Shown here piece by piece: positions 24,176 through 37,069 of a stretch of 64,000 nucleotides of DNA. The DNA is from Asterella californica. Its lineage: Eukaryota > Streptophyta > Marchantiopsida > Marchantiales > Aytoniaceae. The position numbers were made by a program, and so were the translations under genes. Every line of letters begins with the position of its first letter. Within the stretch, counting starts at the first letter, position 1. A model generated the notes under the pieces. It did no database searches. It saw only the letters and a list, made by a program, of their open reading frames with translations, and was not told the DNA's origin. The stretch covers positions 27,870,001 to 27,934,000 of the forward strand of contig JAYKYS010000004.1 of the NCBI GenBank assembly GCA_036924285.1. Reading direction: 5' to 3'.

Positions 24176-27100
24176 TGTGAGTTCGTGACCTACTGAGCAA
24201 GAGCTTCCGCTGACGTAACAACGCGGTAGGTGCACGAAAGAAAATCTGCACGTGCATATTGTTCACCTCTTAGCCCCAAAATGTCATTTCCACTGAGTCC
24301 TCGTGCAGTTTTTGAGTTTAACTTCCAAGTACATAGTATACGTTGAACGCTTGTAGTTCTTTAACCACCTCTCCAAATCACATAGTTGAGAAGACGTTGG
24401 AAATGTCTTGTCACCCTATTTCCAACAGTACTATGCATGACCCAACCTGATGTGTGTTGAGAGAACTACATCCATTTAAAGTTTGATTATCTTTTCTCTT
24501 CAGTGAATTTGTGAGAGGAACCGCACACATTTGCTAAGCATACCCATCTTGACCCAAAAACCCATCCCAAGTATTTCTTTTCCTCATGAAAAAAGTGGAC
24601 AGTCTCTTGACGTCTAACCTAAATTATAGAGAATAAATAGGAGAACCTCGACTTTTATAATGTTGGAAAGCTGAGAGATAAAAGTCCAAGTATCGCCCAG
24701 TGTATCTTTCAAATATCATTCTTGAAATGCTTACCAAGTATTATGTGTGCTGGTTGCCAAGTGACACACATGCACGATGACATGTCATCCTAATCTTCCA
24801 CCTTAGTCTTAACGTCTCGTCAACATTCTTTTCTAATCAACATCACCATGTTTGCATCCTGCCTCATCAGCATTCTACCTCATCAGCATCCTAGATACCG
24901 CGTCAACATCCTGAGCATAAAACTCTAAAAATCATAACTACATGTAACTTTGTCATCTTAGCTCTGTTTGCAGTGATAAAAAGATCAATCTTGATCACCT
25001 CGAAAAGACTTATCCAATAGTGTTGTCATAAACATATTTGGAGCAATTTGAAAATACCTTCTCTATGACCTAGGTGTAACACCATAGTTGATCCACGACA
25101 CGACAACGCACCAAAGAGAAAAATAGTTATGCATTTAAATGCAGTGTTTCCTTTGCTGTTGGTCAGTCAAATCCTAGATGCATAAACTTATGAAAATATC
25201 AGACTAAACGAAAGAGCTTATTATTATTGTCTCATGTACTTAAAGAAACTAGAAAGGAAAAGATAAATTAACAAACAAGTGAGAAAAATCCATTTAGTGG
25301 ATACAAAGAGAACACCACAAAATGAAGTTTTTATAGAAAAGAAAGTCATTGAACCCAAACTATATCTAATAAGCAATGTAATCACGAGCTTGTATAAACA
25401 ACTTCTCCAAGTAAAAGCACAATATTCTATGAGCGGACTGACCACAACACTAACATACTAAGAATGTGTCTCAACTCTCTTTTATACAATGATTGCCTCA
25501 ATGCAGTACTAAACACGTAAACGATTTATCATCTTAGCATAAAATAATCTTACTTGAAAAGATAATGTAAAAAATATCTATTGACAAATATAGCAAAATG
25601 TCATTACGTTTAACTCTTATATTCTTTAAGAATAGGAGAATATGTATGCAACATGAATTTTTGGATAAATTTTGCCAGCTTGCTGTTATCAGGAAAGACA
25701 AAAAGTGTTAAACGAGAATTCTATACTAAACTGATAAGAAAAAGTAAATTTATCTCTATTTATTAAATATTTATCAGCTTGGAGATATGGGAAGATCATG
25801 ACATAACCCAAAAGAGAAGCACATACTCTCATGTTTCAAAGATTACAGCTGTGATCATTTGCTGACAAAAAATATATTTAATGAATATATTTAATTTATT
25901 ACTTAACAAAATAGTTAGATAACAAAATTAACCCTTGCATATTTGCATTCTCTATCATAAGATGGAGGAGGTGAATATGCACAAGTTCCATAGAGATAGA
26001 GGAGAATATGAATGGTGTAACTCTTTTGATAGTTTCATCACAGTTCAATCGTAGTGTATGGAAAATGAGTTTCTCCTAGCAGGTAAATGAGCTAAGTGTT
26101 CATTTGCAGCTAGAATTTGAGTAGTCTTTATGAAAAACGAAAGCGAAATCGTTTGATAACGGAAGCACTAGTGTGTTTGTGCGTTTAAAAACAAGTTTCT
26201 TTTGTACTTTATCTATAGCATAACCCACGGGAGGGAGTGGTTTCTCAATACTAAACCACTCTTCGAGGTGGAAGAGAGGGGGTGGTTTAGTAATGAAAAA
26301 TTGCCATGGTAATGCAGTACTGAGGATGATGTATTGTACATAAAATTACCAAAATATAAAGAGGAGACACTTCTAGAATTTTGTATATAATAGTTTTGAA
26401 TCTTCGAAGAACTGTGTTTGGTGTGTGGGAGAGAGAGACACATTGGGTGAGTGCGTGAATTAATATCAAGACGATAAAATGATCTTACAAACATAAACAA
26501 TTTGCATTTATGTCACTGAGAGGTTCTGTAACGATTGACTCGAATCTGGAAAAGGAGTACAATCCTTACAGAGAATTACAACCGGCAAAGTATCATCGTT
26601 CTATGGATAGATCTTCTTGTGCATTGAGCTTGGAGATTGACGATTCAAATAATAAAACCCACCCTAACGTATCGTAATGTTAGATGCCTCCCAAGTACAA
26701 CCCAAGTATAGTTGTATGTATTCTCACATCAGAAGTGAATTAATGAGATCTAGCATTATGCGTTGAATAGAATAAAGGACATTGATTTGCTTTTAGAAGT
26801 ATATTAGATTATGACGGTGAGGTGAAACAAAGTGCTACGTGTGCAACGGAATTGCAAGACTATGCATTTGAGATTTATTATAATCTAAATTCTTTATTCC
26901 TTCCTCTAACCTTCATCTAGTATGATAATATATTAAAAGAAAAATATGTTTTCTTTTTTATGGGATTCAAAATAGAGGGATAGCTATACATAATTTTTCC
27001 AAAAGAAAGTTCAAACTAGTTTAGATGTGCAACAAATTACTACACGAAATCATTGTTTAAGTGTAGATCTGCTGAATTAAACCCTAGTTGTAAGTATAAA

Positions 27101-27397
27101 AGCGAAAATATACTTTTTTTCTCCGTTTACTTTAAGTTAGGAAAAAATACTGTTTTATTTTGAAGGATCATCAAAATTGTATTTAATATTTTCCAAAGAA
27201 TATTGAATATTTACGGTAAATTTAATCATATATTATAAAACTTAATTATTTAAATAAAGATTATATATTAACTATTTGAATATTAATTTTAACAAATTTA
27301 TTTCTTGTCAAGAAATCTTATCAACAAGAGTAAATTCAGCTATAAGTGTTAACTTTCTATAATTCTCAGATACCTATCCGCAGAATGATTTACAAGG

Positions 27398-27429
27398 CAT
27401 ATAACGGTGCCCTTGGGTACCGTTATATG
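27398..27429. repeat. Inverted repeat with 11-base perfect arms
   Basis: CATATAACGGT at 27398-27408 pairs with ACCGTTATATG at 27419-27429, leaving a 10-base loop that contains CCCTTGGG. Confidence 0.9.
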
Positions 27430-28143
27430 AGTCACCTGCGTACTTGTTGGTTCACTGAAAGTCTGTGTGACATAGAAACGACAAACACATCCCATCCTCT
27501 TTTCCGGCTTTTGTCTTCTTTATGTTTCAACAGAATCGACGGTAAGCTATGCAAATGCATAGCAACAACGATCACTGTGTGCCGTAATCGTCCGATCGTG
27601 TATCATGTTATGTATCATGTTAGAGTAATTAATCCGTGTTAATCACCTAAGATCACTGATGCACAGCCGTGATGATTAGCCATGCGTTTGTATGTCAAGG
27701 ACGAGGGAAGGAGCTCAAGGCAGATAAGGTGACCGGGCCAATAAAAGTGGCCTCTAAAGCGTGGCCAAGTGCCGAGCCTATCCAAGACGGCTCGCGGGAG
27801 AAAAGGAACAGCCGAGGCGAAGTTCATGAAGCGCTTCCGACGAGCCAGACATGTAACAGGCAGTCTCACCCGGACCGAGCCAGTGGTTGGGTAGGTGGTT
27901 CGTTCTCGTCTCGGGCCACGGGTGGACAATGGACATGCAAATGAAGAAGGAAGAGACAGGACAAGGCAAGCTAAGCTCGCAGGGACGAGAGTTGTGCTGA
28001 GATGGCAGAGAAGCGATAGATTGTGCTGTTGGAGAGCTCAAGAAGAAAGCCAGAATCTGGCCTGCTGGGTCCTTTCGAGGGGACGACGACGAGGACTACG
28101 ACGAGGATCCGAGGCCAGTCTCACTCACTCACTGATAGCGGCC

Positions 28144-28196
28144 AGAAAGGAAGGAAAGGAAGGGAAAGAAAGGAGAAAGGAAGAGAAGAAGGGAGG
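28144..28196 (+). promoter_or_regulatory. 53-base pure purine tract in the TIC110 leader or promoter
   Basis: Every base from 28144 to 28196 is A or G, ending 62 bases before the TIC110 start codon. Such tracts occur in plant promoters and 5' leaders and can form triplex DNA. Whether it is transcribed cannot be told from sequence. Confidence 0.5.
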
Positions 28197-28258
28197 TGAG
28201 GTGAGGCGAGGGTTTTAGATTATTACAGAGGATAGGCGACAGGGGCTGGCAGGATTTC

Positions 28259-31200
28259 ATGTCCGCGGCTATGATGCCCGCGCATGCAGCAGCTGTGACG
28301 CCGGGCGTGGCGAGCAGCTTCTCGAGACCTTTGCTACTGCCGTTGTCCGGGCTTACGGTCGAACGCAGGTTGAAGGTGTTAGGGCCGAGGGTTTTTGACA
28401 GAGATGGGAGGAGGATAAGGATTCGTGGAAGGAGTGCGAGAATTGTGTGTGCTCTGTCCGAGGGAGCGGTTTCTCAGAGCGCTACCAGGTCCAAAGGGAG
28501 TGTTTTCGGGCAGGAGCAGGACTTGCCCATTCACCATCGTTTAGTGAAGGATTTGCCTGCCGCTTCGAGATACGTGGCGTGTACTGTGATTGTGGCCGGT
28601 GCTCTGGCAGCAGGTTATGCTGTGGGTTCTCGCACGAAAGGCACTACTCTGGCAAGTGTCGGTGGAGCTTTGGCTCTCGGAGCGGTAGGAGGAGCCACGG
28701 CCTACGCTCTGAATGCTTCCGCTCCTCATGTCGCCGCTGTTGAGCTGCACAACGTCCTCGTCAACCATCCTGATCCCGAGTCTTTGGAGAGGGAAGAGGT
28801 CGATGCAATTGCCAAAAAGTATAACACTCTTGGAGCTTTTCGTCTTTAATGAGAAGTTCCCTTATAATGTAAATGCTAATAGATTGTATGGTTATGCGGA
28901 GGTTTCGGAAGGTCTCTGGAATATTTCTTCCATTATCATTCAAACAGTACAGCTTGTTTGTCCCAAAAGTATCCAATTATATTTCGATTAACAAGCGGTT
29001 ATACGTTACAAAAGGCGGCCACCTTCTGAACAGAATTTTTAACTATATATCTTGAGTTTTCCCTCTGTTGGAGTTTCTCGAAAGTTTGACCTCAGTATGC
29101 CCGAGGTGACAGTTGTGAATGAACCTTCAACTTCTTGCCTCGTTGTGACATGATTTTTTCCTGTGGATGCGCTCTCTAGCCTCAAGTCTAACTCTTCCAC
29201 AGTCATGCCTCGGAGGGTTAGTGTCCGACGATAAGGACGTGGCCTTTGCCGCCGCCTTCCAGTTTCGGTCCTTCCTTCTTTCTCTTTTAGTACAGGAGAA
29301 GGGCTGCTAAATTGTTCGTTGTTTCTTGTGTTAGGTTTGGAGTGAGCAGAAACGATGAACGCTTTGTCTCGGAGTTACGGGACTTGTACGATCGGTGAGT
29401 GTTAATCTAAGGACTCGTAAGAATTCCTTTATACATGCGTATGTGAAGTCCAGTGGAGCAGATTGCTATGGATAACGCAAGCGCTCTTTTGCGTGCCAAA
29501 TTCATCCAAATTCGTACTAGTAAATAGACTGTCACGAACCGGCGAACGGGGCTTTCATCCTGCGCATTTTGTAAGGGGATTTTGTAAGGAGGACGTTCTT
29601 CGCTAAATTCTTCGAAGCTGCCCACGTTACATCGCTATGATGACGAAGGCTGGAGTTTCCATAGATTGTTTGTCGTGCAGGGCATTCTATCAATCGAGGC
29701 GGTCTTTTTTTGTCCTGATTTTGGTTTTTTAGTGTTTCCCAGATACATTACAGATATCATACCACCTGGGAACGAGGATCTTGTGGGAGATGAGGCTGAT
29801 AATATCAACCGGTTCAAAAATGCTTTGGGCCTCGAGGACCCAGAAGCTGCCTCTGTCCACATTGAGGTAAATTCGCGTTGTAGATGTACTTTGATTGGCG
29901 AGCAGTTTCACCTTGGTGCGTACATATGTTGCATGTTTTTGCCTTTTTGTTGTTTAAGTGTATGCAATTCGGATGGAAGCCCTGAAGTATCGTTACGGGT
30001 TGATTTCTGTGAAGGTCGGGAGGCGATTTTTCAGGCAGCGTTTGGAAACCGGAGATAGGGAACAAGCTGTCGAGGAAAGAAGAGTAAGAAAATTGTCTTG
30101 AATATGGTCATACATGTTTATTGGAACTCTACTCTGTGGCGTTTTAGTTTTTCCACTTGTAATTGCGTTCTACGTCACTGCCTTGTGGCATTCCGTCGTG
30201 GTTCAGCCAAGTAATTTGGTTTCTGTAGAGAAATGGACTTTTTGAGAGCAGTTCTTCCTGACGTTTGCTTGTAAAGTTTCTCGACTTACTGTCAGCGTGA
30301 TGTCCCTGAACTGTTCTGAGCGAACGTTCTGACGTTGTACTGCAGACGTTTCAAAAGCTGGTGTACGTATCTACCCTTGTATTCGGAGAAGCCTCCAAGT
30401 TCCTCTTGCCCTGGAAGCGAGTGTTCAAAGTAACGGATGCACAGGTGAGTGTAAACTTAGTTGACCTTTGGACCTTGACATGATGTTCCATGCCTGTAAG
30501 CATGGGACGTTTATCATAAGCGCCCTCGAGGTCTGTTAGAGCATGGAGTAAGCGGGCGTTATGAGAGTCAGTTCTCTGATCGTGAGCAATTGAGTTTACT
30601 TCTCAGGACCAAATGGGCATCATAGTCACTGGACTAGGATGCTCATCCGGGCCTGGAAATATCGATGCGGGGTTTGCTCATGTTCCGTGCATATATTCAG
30701 GTTGAGGTGGCTATCAGGGACAATGCACAACGTTTGTTCCAGAAGAAACTGGAAACCCTTGGAGGAAGTAAGTTTTGTCCTTGACTTGTGAGCTTTCCTC
30801 TGTAATACTGTCCATGCGTTACCAGTGCCTTAGAGATTCTCGTGGAATGGATCAGTTTCTTTCATTCTTCCTTTGCCACTCGTCGTAGATATGACAGCAT
30901 GTCGACTTTTCCGTCGTAACTACTTTGTGTTGCATCATAATCCGTGCATGGCGCTCAATATTTGTACTGTCTCATTGTCTTAACTCGTTTGGAATCGGAA
31001 ATGTCGTTCATCACAAGCGCTCGTCATGCAAGCCTCGCTGTATCAAGTTCTTGAACAAATATTTTGAAGCTGTGGGTAACACGTGGAGCATGTGATGGAC
31101 ATTCTTGTTGGCTTCGTCTTCTCTCAGTCCTCAGTAATACAAGCCTGCTAATAGGTCGATTGGTCCAGGTGTCGATTTTGGAGAAATTGCTGAGCTTAGA

Positions 31201-34200
31201 AGAGCACAGCTTAAGGCGAAGCTTAACGACGAGGTGAGAATGCTGCACCAAGCAAGTACAATCGGGCATCTAGATGCGAAATTTCTTACGCTGGATTTGT
31301 CTGCAGTAACTGCCGCATTATGAACTGATCCAGAGATGTCCCGCCGCCGCCGCCTGGTCAACACACCGACTTTGGCGACGTCCGTATACTAATCAGCGTT
31401 CGGTTGTCGGGACTCGTAGAGGTGTACATGACTTAGCTGAGCCAGAGGAACTTTCTGCCTTTGCAGGTCGCTGCCGAACTTTTCAGAGAGCATACTCGAA
31501 AACAGTTGGAGGTGTACATCGGTCAAGCTTTGGAGGTTTTCAAATCTCGGTCACGAATCAAGTATGGTTTAAGCTTCTCTTCGACTAGTGTGGAATAGGT
31601 CACACAGATGTCAGTTAGCAAAGTTAAACTTGAGCACGAGCCTGAACTTATGAGGTCTTCGAGGATACTAACATCAGATGTTTGTCACAGGGACACTAAG
31701 AAGATGATCTCTGTATTGGATGATATGCTCGCATACAATGCAGCCTTAGCTGCGCTTTCTTCTCATTCCGACAAATCATCTCTTTGTCCTGGCGTGGGCC
31801 CAGCCTCCATTCTCGGTACTGTCCTCCTTTCACATCAGGAAGTCTTCGTCCAAATTAGAACTTGTGATGTTTTGGATTGTGTATCCGAGTCCTATGTGAG
31901 CAACAAGCTGTTGATGGTGTTGGGTTAATCTATATGTTGCGATTCTGGTGGACGTTATCTCCATGTACGAACTGACCGAAGGTTTACATGGAGCAGGCGG
32001 ACAGTACGAAACCGACAGGTCGATGGATGAAATGAAGCAGCTGTACCGCACCTACTTGACTGAGGCCTTTGCTGGGGGTTCTTTAGCTCCGGAAATGGTG
32101 AGGATTGGGAAACTCGAGTTAGTTTGACGATGCAGCTTTATATCTAGGAACTTGTCCTGCCTGGTCCCTTACTTTGGTTTCTCCCAGTAAACGCTCTCTG
32201 ACGAGCAAATGAACGTCTTTAGGTGGAAGCTCTTGGTCATTTGAAGAATATTTTTGGAATGGGTAACCGCGAAGCAGACGACATACTGCTTGAGGTAACC
32301 GTCAAGGTTTACCGCCGCAAACTGGCACAAGCAGTCAGTAGCGGTGAACTCGATGCAGCACCCAGCAAGGCAATGTTTCTTCAGAAGCTTTGCGAGGAGC
32401 TGCAGTTTGATCCTCGGAAAGCTGGTGAAGTCCATGAAGGTGATTACCAACAGTCTTGAAATAGACCCTAGATTTAGACTTAGACTTAGACTTGGATTGC
32501 TTTCATGGCACTATGGAATAGGTCAGTACCCGGCTGGTGGAGCAGTAACACTGCGCCAGAATGGTTCTTAGATTAATTCGCCCGGAGGTTGCTCATCTGT
32601 TTCCGTTTTGTGGTTGCCTTTCACTAACTTGAATTATATCATCGTGCAGAAATCTACAGGCAAAAGTTGGAGCAGTGTTTGGCAGATGGTTCGTTAAGTG
32701 ACGCTGATGTAGCAGCTCTATTACGCCTGCGTGTGCTGCTTTGCATCCAGCAGGATACGGTAGATGCCGCACACGAAGCCATATGCGGACGCCTCTTTAC
32801 TAAGGTAACTTATCTCAACTTCTAAAGTCAAGTTGGTCTTTAGACAGATGTAAGGTAATACTAGTTGATTCGGAGGTAAGGCAAGAAGGATTTTTTACTT
32901 ATGCCAACTGGAAGGCTTCAGGTTTTCTTTTATTCCCTGGGCATTTTTGTGTAGCAGACTTTGACAGAACTGGTGTCTTTGCAGATTGTGGATGATGCCA
33001 TCGGAGCTGGTGTGGATGGTTATGATGCCGACATGAAGGCTGCTGTGCGGAATGGAGTTACGGGGTTACGCCTTGCACAGGAGTCAGCCATGGCAATAGC
33101 AAGCAAAGCGGTAACCATCACATCTTGAGGACCTAATCCTGCATTCAGAATAAAGTAGTTAGTGGCTGAAGAGTGATGCAAAGTTGGGTCTTCGTTTTAG
33201 TTGGTTCTGTTACCTTCACCTTCATTGACATGATGTGGCCGCATCAACACGCAGATCCGTGCAGTGTTCAAAACCTACGTAAAGAGATCAAAGACAGCCG
33301 GCAATCGAGTTGAGCAGGCAAGGGAGTTGAAGAAGATGGTAATTTTCAGTAACCTCGTCGTTTCCGAGCTGATCGCGGACATCAGAGGAGACACTCCAGC
33401 CGAGGCCCCTAAGGAAGAGCCAAAGCCTGAACCAAATGAAGAATTGGATGAGTTGGAGATGCTTCAAACGCTAAAAAAGACGAAGCCAGACGCTGAACTG
33501 GAAGCGCGAATGGGTAACAAGTCTCAAAGTGAGATTACTCTAGGCGATGACCTGGAACTTAGGGAGAGGTCTGATTTATACCGCACATACCTGTTATACT
33601 GCCTATCAGGCGAGACAACCGGCATGCCTATGGGTACACAAATTGTTACGCAGCGTGACAGCAGCGAGTTTGTGAGACTTGGTCAACTCGGTCAAATCCT
33701 AGGGCTAACTCAGATGGAGGTTGCGGAGGTGCACAAAGGTTTGGCAGAACAAGCTTTTAAGCAACAGGCGCAGGTTATCTTGGCTGATGGACAACTTAAT
33801 AAGGGTCGGATGGAGCAACTTACAGAACTGCAGAAACAGCTTGGATTGCCAGCAGAGTCAGCTCAAAAGGTTATCAAATCTATCACAAGTACAAGAATGG
33901 CTGGGGCTATAGAATCTGCTGTTAATCAGGGTAGATTGACTGTTGAAGAGGTGAAGGAACTCAAAGAAGCCGGAGTAGACGTCGATAATATGATTTCGAA
34001 GGACGTACGAGAGAAATTATTTAGGAAGTTAATCGACGGTGTATTTTCAGCCGGCACTGGAGATTTTCCGGAGTCAGATATCTTTGAGAAGTTCCCTGCG
34101 GAGCTAAACTTGGAAACAGGGCGGGCGAAGAAGATCGTTGAAACTCTCGCCAAAGAGCGTCTGACTAACTCGTTGATTCAGGCTGTATCCTTGCTGCGCC

Positions 34201-34625
34201 AGAAGAATCCTTCCGGAGCGGTAAGTGGTCCAGAGAATGTTTCCCTGTTAAAAGTTTTCCGTCAAAAGTAACTATGATGTAAGCAACTACTACTAGTCTG
34301 GTTATGTCTTGTGTCGATTATCTGTAGTAGACCAACGTGCCTCTTGTGCTAATCACGGATTCTGTGCCATCACATGCAGGTTGCTTCACTGAACAATCTT
34401 CTTTCTTGTGATAAAGCCGTACCATCGCAACCTCTGAAATGGGCGGTGCGAGAAGAACTTCTAGATTTGTTTTGTTTGTTTGTGAAGGATGGTTCCGAGG
34501 AAAAGGCTGGCCGCCTTCAAGAACTCCTTGGGATCGACGACACCACCGCGCAGAAGTTGAAGGAGGAAGTGAAAGAAGGTGGATTTTCCACGTTTGGTGT
34601 AGAAGAAGAGGAGTTCGCATTTTAG
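28259..34625 (+). CDS. TIC110: TIC110, chloroplast inner-envelope import translocon subunit
   Basis: Fifteen exons: 28259-28818, 29335-29394, 29743-29866, 30015-30083, 30346-30444, 30701-30767, 31169-31233, 31467-31561, 31691-31815, 31982-32097, 32223-32439, 32650-32804, 32985-33110, 33255-34220 and 34380-34625. They give 1029 residues (about 1016 in Arabidopsis). An arginine-rich transit peptide of about 65 residues comes first, then two hydrophobic helices (about 104-123 and 131-152) that anchor TIC110 in the inner envelope. The long helical stromal domain follows; it forms a scaffold for preproteins, HSP93 and CPN60. Matches run throughout, for example FLLPWKRV, YRQKLEQC, QAQVILADGQL and the C-terminal LLGIDDTTAQ. 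The next gene, BRR2, is convergent. The start at 28259 gives the longest transit peptide; a second ATG lies four codons on. Confidence 0.96.
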
Positions 34626-35543
34626 ATTCTGCAGCAAATGTTAGTGTAGTAGCAAGCATTATTTTGTCAAAGTATGACGTCGATCTCGGCCTTTACACGT
34701 GATCCGGTTTTACGGTCAAGTTCCCACTCAGTTGGAAGTTGCCCCATCATGTCAAAGGAGACCTGGATTTTAAGACTAGATAAAAGAGTTCCATAATTTT
34801 TGCAGGTTCAGGGGAAGTTGGTACGCCTCTTCCTTTGTAGTTGGCAAGCAGACGAAGAAGACTTGTAGGAGAGGCTATAGTTGTAGAAGCAGAAGCCGAG
34901 AAGCCTGTGTTGTAAAATTTACCCTAACGTTTGAAGATCGACAGGAAATCAGAGCCCTCCGCAGCTTTTTGCCGGGGGTGTCAAAAGAGCTTTCGGTTCG
35001 TCACTATAGAGAGTAGTTTCCATGTATATGTCTCCTTGTTTCTCATCTAATAAGGTTAAGTACTGAAGCAGAGGTAATTTCCACCGCCGTTTGTTTGGTT
35101 ATAGCCTCGTGCATGTTCTCTCTGGGGTGTTGGAATATCCTCGTGTCCAAACCTTAAGCACGTAAGTAAGGGGTTACTGTGAATGAAAGAATTGCCCGAA
35201 GTCTGACACAACGGTTTCGGGAAGTATGGTATGTAATATAATCTGGACGCTTTGACAGTTGCCTGGTCTGTACTTAAAATGTACTTATGTTCTCATCTCG
35301 AGTCTAAATCTATCAGCGCTAGAGAAAAGTACTTAAGAACTCCTCAGTTACTGATATTGAACTTGTATCCAATAGCTTTCTTTATAAGAAGATGTGGCTG
35401 TCGTAAAAGATATCACTTCTCTCAACAAATTCAAAGTAACGAGAGATAAAATTTATCCTTTATACAAATAAAGTCGAAATCTAAATATCTCGGGAAAATC
35501 GCAAAAAACTCACTATCAATTTTCCGAAAGTATCAAAAGCACT

Positions 35544-35579
35544 TTGAATCATGGATCAAGTAACTGATCCATGATTCAA
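35544..35579. repeat. Perfect inverted repeat, 15-base arms
   Basis: TTGAATCATGGATCA and TGATCCATGATTCAA are exact reverse complements around the loop AGTAAC. The flanks are AT-rich. It could be a transcript hairpin or a miniature element core. Confidence 0.9.
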
Positions 35580-36029
35580 CGTTAAATGATTTATTATGAA
35601 ACTGCAGCTATAATTCTAAAGAAGACGTTCATGCTCAATAGTACATAAACCTTCGAGTTTGTTGATTTATCTGATAGAATCACTCCCTCGGGCAAAACGT
35701 ATAGAGAACACTTATCTACATAAACCACTCCTTTAGTGGTCTTGAGCCCACATAAACATTCAGACGATCTTCTATCACTTTCTTTGTACTTTTGTGTGAT
35801 TTGTACAGTAACTCCCACCAAGACATTGAATTAAGTGAAAAGCTTTTGGTCAAGCGTAAGCAATTACCATAACTTTCTTTGAGGAATGTACGCCAGTTTG
35901 GGGTATAAGCCACTTCGGTCGAGTAAATAACTATCGGTTCCTTCGAATCTGAGTTCTTTCTAAACGACTTCAACATTTAGAACTAGATGTCCCAAACGGG
36001 TATTACTGGAATCTCTGAGAGAATTTCGG

Positions 36030-36059
36030 GCAGTGTGCTTACGCTCGTAAGCCCACTGC
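36030..36059. repeat. Hairpin, 13-base stem with one mismatch
   Basis: GCAGTGTGCTTAC pairs with GTAAGCCCACTGC around the loop GCTC; one position of the stem is unpaired. Confidence 0.85.
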
Positions 36060-37069
36060 GAGCAGTGCATTACCCTATACGTGATCAGGAGAAAACAATC
36101 ACATGTTTGTTTATGCCGATAGGGCCACTGATGCTCGTCGTTCTCGATTATAAGGTCACCTCAAGTTCGACTCCTCTTATCTAAACATTGGGATAGATAG
36201 AACGTGAGCTTCTTTAGTGCCTCTTAGTCAAATGGTGATGAAACATAAAGTACTCACTCGTCCATTCTGGCTGAGATCGCATAGATCTATATTCGTAGAT
36301 AATGCACTGAAGTCTATCTTGCGTGTTTCTATAGGTATGTACATATCTATGTGGTTTTACCTTCTACCAAGTATCTACCAAGTTGTCGAGCAACAAAACT
36401 CCGAATTTCTTGAACCTAGAATGTCTTTGAAGAGAGACGGTGGAAAACTACAGCACTGATAGCAGGCACTGTGGTAGGGTTAGTGAAGTATGCTAATCTG
36501 CATTGAGGTTCAAGCTGAGGGTAACCAAAATAGAAAATGTGATGTACTTCATTCTCTATTCAGTCCTTGTTCTCGTCACGTGAACATTCTCATGATAGAC
36601 AGTCTGACGCGAAGTGAAAAGTGCCAGATTCGCATTATTTTTCCCTTCCAACCCTCCTAAGTATCTGGTAAGCCCCTGCGAGAACAGATGCGTACTCCCT
36701 CGATGAAACTGCAGTCCGGAAGCTACTACGACAGCATTCCCTTGCACGCTGCTGACACTCATGCTCGATGAGAGGCTAACGACTCGTAGCCGGGGAGTGT
36801 GGATAATTACAGTCCACCACAAGGAAAACAAAAAATAACAGGTAACATGTGAACGAGAGCGTAACATCAAAAAAATTTACACGTAGCGGAACCATGGGAT
36901 CATAACTAACATGGAATCAGCAAAAGAGGGAATACACATTAGTGCTATGTTACAAGGCACCTTCGACAGATGCAGCCCTACGAATGTCCGGTCATCATGC
37001 TCAATTTCATCTACGCCGTAACTCAAAAGGCCTGCCCATGGCGGACGCCACCCTTGGTCGCAGCTCCTG

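Larger units (their letters stand above)
17262..28258. other. Long gene-poor interval between RPA34-like gene and TIC110
   Basis: About 11 kb without a recognised gene. From about 19500 to 24200 the base composition rises and phrases such as GAGCTTTCCAG, CCAAGTTTGA and CAAACTTCTC recur in diverged tandem and dispersed copies, which suggests old LTR-type repeats. No reverse transcriptase or integrase frame is visible. Tandem and inverted repeats found here are listed separately. 24500-27600 is AT-rich and featureless apart from a hairpin at 27398-27429. The last 600 bases contain the TIC110 promoter and leader. Confidence 0.5.
34626..37069. other. Convergent spacer between TIC110 and BRR2
   Basis: The first few hundred bases should be TIC110 3' UTR and the last few hundred BRR2 3' UTR. 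The middle holds no recognised gene. It contains a perfect 15-base inverted repeat (35544-35579) and a 13-base hairpin (36030-36059), listed separately. Confidence 0.55.

Noticed and set aside
13914..36254. Shared 16-base word TGAAACATAAAGTACT at 13914 and 36239
   Set aside because: One such match is expected by chance in a window of this size and the flanks do not align.
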